The position numbers were made by a program, and so were the translations under genes. A stretch of 7,340 nt of DNA. It comes from Eubacteriales Family XIII. Incertae Sedis bacterium (lineage in GTDB: Bacteria > Bacillota_A > Clostridia > Peptostreptococcales > Anaerovoracaceae). The notes under the pieces are model-generated. The model searched no databases, was not told the DNA's origin, and worked only from the letters and a program-made list of their open reading frames with translations. Below, one piece after another: positions 5,649 through 7,340 of the stretch. Positions within the stretch are counted from its first letter, which is position 1. Each line of letters starts with the position of its first letter. Location: contig JAITLA010000046.1 in the NCBI GenBank assembly GCA_031278145.1, positions 1-7,340 of the forward strand. The letters are read 5' to 3'.

Positions 5649-6518
5649 TTGTTTGAATCGTTTCGGTTGAAATCGGGCGGGACGGGGCTCTTGGGCTACC
5701 GATGGGAGGCCGCGAATCCGGTGGCGATCCTATGCCTGCTGCACGGCGTGGGCGAGCACGGCGGCCTTTTTGACGGCTTTGCGGAGATCCTCAAAGCACG
5801 TGGGATTTCCGTGTTTTCATTCGATCTGCGCGGTCACGGCGGTAGCGCCGGGCGGCGCGGACACACGGGGCCGCGGGATGCGGTGCTGCGGGATACGGAC
5901 AGCCTGATCGCATACGCGCGCGACGCGCACGGGGCGCTGCCGATTGTGCTCTACGGCCACAGCCTCGGCGGAAACATCGCGCTGGATTATCGTCTGCGCG
6001 GCCCGCTGTCGGCGCTGCCCGCAGCGTACATCGCCGCCTCGCCTTGGCTCGCGCTCTGTCAACCCATACCGAAGTGGCTGTATTGCTTCGTGAAGGTCGC
6101 CGCGCGGTGCAAGCCCGATTTCGGGCTCGCTGCGGGCCTGGGCGCCGATCTGGTCGGAAACGCGCAGATCCTCGAGGCCATGCGCGGCGACAGGCTTATC
6201 CACGACCGAATTTCCGTGCTGACCGCGCTGGAGAGCTATGAAACGGCGGACGATCTGATGCACGGGCGGATTGTCGATTGCCACGGCGGCGGGGAGAAGC
6301 CCCTGTTTCTGATGCACGGAACGGCGGACGGGATCTGTCCCATCGAGGCCACGCGCGCGTTCGCGGCGGCGGAGGGCGCGCGCTGCACGCTGATCGAATG
6401 GGAGGGCTATCCGCACGAGCTGCATATGGGCGGCCAAGGCCGGCCGGGAGCGGCCGTCGCGGAGCGAACGGCGGAAATCGTTTCGCGCTTTCGGAATCGC
6501 GCGACGGGCCCGGCTTGA
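5649..6518 (+). CDS. Alpha/beta hydrolase, monoacylglycerol lipase type
   Basis: A 289-residue alpha/beta hydrolase of the serine aminopeptidase S33/Hydrolase_4 group, the group holding monoacylglycerol lipases and lysophospholipases. The oxyanion block LLHGVGEHGGLF is at 30-41, and the FDLRGHGGSAGRRGH block at 58-72 is typical of this group. The nucleophile elbow GHSLGG has Ser105. HGTADGICP has the acid Asp227, and YPHELHM has His256. A lid-like region lies between about 130 and 200. No signal peptide is seen, so the enzyme is probably cytoplasmic. The likely substrates are monoacylglycerols, lysophospholipids or other short esters; the sequence cannot tell which. The gene is monocistronic, divergent from the small zinc protein, and its stop codon directly abuts the repeat element. 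Confidence 0.88.
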   Translation: MFESFRLKSGGTGLLGYRWEAANPVAILCLLHGVGEHGGLFDGFAEILKARGISVFSFDLRGHGGSAGRRGHTGPRDAVLRDTDSLIAYARDAHGALPIVLYGHSLGGNIALDYRLRGPLSALPAAYIAASPWLALCQPIPKWLYCFVKVAARCKPDFGLAAGLGADLVGNAQILEAMRGDRLIHDRISVLTALESYETADDLMHGRIVDCHGGGEKPLFLMHGTADGICPIEATRAFAAAEGARCTLIEWEGYPHELHMGGQGRPGAAVAERTAEIVSRFRNRATGPA

Positions 6519-6519
6519 A

Positions 6520-6553
6520 ACACAATGGGGAACACAACGGGGACACAATGGGG
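6520..6553 (+). repeat. Three tandem 11-12-base units
   Basis: ACACAAYGGGG occurs at 6520-6530, 6532-6542 and 6543-6553, head to tail with at most one base between. Two more units lie at 6580-6590 and 6591-6601. The last unit of each group is the left arm of a full palindrome copy, so the arrays look like slippage or end-duplication products. Confidence 0.85.
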
Positions 6554-6570
6554 ACGGTTCTTTTGTGTTG
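6543..6570 (+). repeat. REP-like palindrome, left copy A
   Basis: ACACAA at the left pairs with TTGTGT at the right (6563-6568), around a loop region holding GGGGACGGTTC. Copy B, 48 bases further on, is identical over at least 28 bases. Confidence 0.85.
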
Positions 6571-6590
6571 AAAGCTCGGACACAATGGGG

Positions 6591-6618
6591 ACACAATGGG
6601 GACGGTTCTTTTGTGTTG
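6591..6618 (+). repeat. REP-like palindrome, left copy B
   Basis: This is identical to copy A over the core. Its last bases TTG form part of the -35 box of the transposase promoter, which ties the element end to expression. Confidence 0.85.
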
Positions 6619-6644
6619 CAAATCGAATCATTGTGTCGTATAAT
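6616..6644 (+). promoter_or_regulatory. Transposase promoter embedded in the element end
   Basis: TTGCAA (6616-6621) and a perfect TATAAT (6639-6644) are 17 bases apart. Transcription should start about at the ATG (6651), so the message would be leaderless; no SD is present. The spacer contains CATTGTGTC (6629-6637), the reverse complement of the unit start GACACAATG. A transposase that recognises these ends could therefore cover its own promoter. Confidence 0.7.
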
Positions 6645-6650
6645 ACAAAT

Positions 6651-6881
6651 ATGGCGAGAAAACCAAGACAAGAGAGCGGCACGGGCGTTTACCGCGTGAT
6701 GCTGCGCGGAATCAACCGGCAGAACATCTTCGAGGAAGAATCCGATTGCGCACGGTTCCTCGAAACACCGGCCAAATGCGACACAAAAGAACCGTCCCCC
6801 TGTGTTTCCATGCGATTCCATTTTATTTTGATTCCGCAACCTTCATCGAAGGCGTGGAAGCGGGAGATTTGTTTTCCTTAA
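6651..6881 (+). pseudogene. REP-associated tyrosine transposase, N-terminal remnant
   Basis: The frame opens with MARKPRQESGTGVYRVMLRG and continues INRQNIFEEESDCARFLET. This is the typical N-terminus of transposases of the Y1/TnpA_REP group, in which about 200-300 residues are normal. After residue 43 (PAKC) the frame runs straight into the inverted right-hand repeat at 6780 and then into unrelated sequence, ending after 76 codons. The HUH histidine pair and the catalytic tyrosine are absent. An internal deletion joining codon 43 to the right end explains this. It may still be transcribed from the strong promoter in front, giving a short chimeric peptide. Confidence 0.85.
6780..6807 (-). repeat. 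REP-like palindrome, inverted right copy
   Basis: Read on the minus strand it has the same GGGGACGGTTCTTTTGTGT core as copies A and B, with slight divergence in the outer arm. It marks the right end of the transposase element and the deletion joint. Confidence 0.85.
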
Positions 6882-7291
6882 ATACAGTCCTTGGCTCGAC
6901 GATTGAGGTTCAGACGGTTGCTGTTTTGAACAAGTTGCGCAACATATGGGATCCAAATGGAGAGCTATCCAACTACGCCTTCCGTCGATCAAGCCAATCT
7001 TTCCCTGATGTTAGGCTTGTGAATACTTTGTCCCCGGAAGTCGAGCCTTTGCTTGGCATAGAATTAAAAGGGTGGTATGTTCTTACAAAAGAAAAAGCTC
7101 CGACGTTTCGATACCGGGTTACGCCAAATGCGTGCAGCGAATACGATTTGTTGGTTGTAATACCTTGGCACTTGAATAATGTTCTTGCCGGAAAACCTGT
7201 GATTTGTGAGCCATTTGTTGTAAATGAATACGGCGGCTCAGACTTGACACTTGAGCCGTTGAGATTTGACACTTGCGACGGCGATATTTGA
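6808..7291 (+). pseudogene. 5'-truncated gene with PD-(D/E)XK-like nuclease motif
   Basis: One frame runs from the end of the transposase element to a TGA at 7289-7291, about 160 residues, with protein-like composition. It contains GDLFSLNTVLG, then VLNKLRNIWDPNGELSNY, then FPDVRLV (Asp codon 7007-7009). Seventeen residues after that Asp comes GIELKGWYV (Glu 7061-7063, Lys 7067-7069). P-D-x17-E-x-K is the spacing of PD-(D/E)XK nucleases, many of which belong to restriction or other defence systems. Hence a restriction-endonuclease-like origin is inferred; I do not recognise the exact family. No start codon with an SD is available, so the 5' end was probably lost when the transposase element came in. 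The last 16 codons lie in the 22-base repeat array, so the 3' end may be replaced too. The region is clearly AT-richer than the operon. Confidence 0.6.
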
Positions 7292-7331
7292 CAGTTCCGT
7301 CGATGAAATTTTACACCTTGCTTCAATATAT
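7244..7331 (+). repeat. Tandem 22-base TTGACA repeats
   Basis: Units start at 7244, 7266 and 7288, and a weaker one at 7310. The first three share 15 of 22 positions: TTGACA at 1-6, TT at 8-9, G at 12, CG at 14-15, GA at 18-19 and AT at 21-22. The fourth keeps nine of these. The 22 bases before 7244 do not match, so the array has a sharp left edge. The unit is not a multiple of three, so it is not a protein repeat. Multiple ordered sites of this size occur at the ends of Tn7-like and IS21-like transposons and as plasmid iterons; which applies cannot be decided here. Confidence 0.65.
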
Positions 7332-7340
7332 TGTCTTTCT

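Larger units (their letters stand above)
6519..6807 (+). mobile_element. Internally deleted REP-associated transposase element
   Basis: The element starts immediately after the hydrolase stop. On the left it has two direct copies of a palindromic repeat with core GGGGACGGTTCTTTTGTGT. In the middle are a promoter and the first 43 or so codons of a REP-associated Y1 (IS200/IS605-like) transposase. On the right is one inverted copy. The catalytic HUH and tyrosine parts are missing, so it cannot move by itself. A complete transposase elsewhere in the genome could still act on its ends. Repeats with this core next to such transposases are common in Firmicutes. No target duplication is seen, as expected for this transposase class. 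Confidence 0.8.

Noticed and set aside
6519..6807. CRISPR-like array
   Set aside because: The repeated units have no regular unique spacers, occur in both orientations and flank a transposase remnant, so they are transposon-end palindromes.
5817..6839. Minus-strand open frame of 340 codons opposite the hydrolase and repeats
   Set aside because: It runs through the palindromic repeats and antisense to a gene with a complete catalytic triad; its composition is typical of a shadow frame.
7284..7340. Continuation of the nuclease-like protein in a shifted frame past the TGA at 7289
   Set aside because: Another frame stays open to the window end, but it is only about 19 codons and falls within the 22-base repeat array, so a frameshift cannot be argued from it.

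Overview
The window looks like chromosomal DNA from a G+C-rich member of the Firmicutes (class Clostridia or a close relative). The evidence is gene content: SepF, DivIVA, YggT, LspA and an RluD-type pseudouridine synthase form one tight rightward operon in the order typical of Gram-positive ylm/divIVA loci. The promoters have -35/-10 boxes of sigma-A type with 17-base spacers, and ribosome binding sites are AGGAGG-like. I cannot name the genus.

Layout. Bases 1-252 are the 3' end of trmD (tRNA m1G37 methyltransferase). A 268-base gap holds a GC-rich hairpin and a good promoter (474-502). Bases 521-5101 form an operon of seven genes: a HlyD-like one-pass membrane protein, YggS (PLP homeostasis), SepF (Z-ring anchor), YggT, DivIVA, LspA (lipoprotein signal peptidase) and an RluD-family synthase. 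Gaps are 0-32 bases or the genes overlap. ylmH and ileS, which B. subtilis has in this neighbourhood, are absent. The operon joins cell division, polar growth, cofactor balance and envelope or ribosome maturation.

Bases 5102-5648 carry a long imperfect hairpin just after the operon and then a 50-residue Cys-rich protein gene on the minus strand (5324-5476). That gene has a strong SD and promoter and resembles the Gin/CsfB anti-sigma zinc proteins. It is divergent from an alpha/beta hydrolase of the monoacylglycerol lipase type (5649-6518, TTG start). The two facing promoters share a perfect 6-base dyad.

Bases 6519-7340 are accessory DNA and become AT-richer. First comes an internally deleted REP-associated (Y1/IS200-like) transposase element. 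It has two direct palindrome copies on the left, one inverted copy on the right, and only about 43 transposase codons left. Next is the 5'-truncated remnant of a gene whose product carries a PD-(D/E)XK-like nuclease motif. From 7244 to the window edge there is a sharply starting tandem array of 22-base TTGACA repeats. It may be the end of another mobile element or an iteron-like binding array. This right-hand 800 bases is the least ordinary part of the window.
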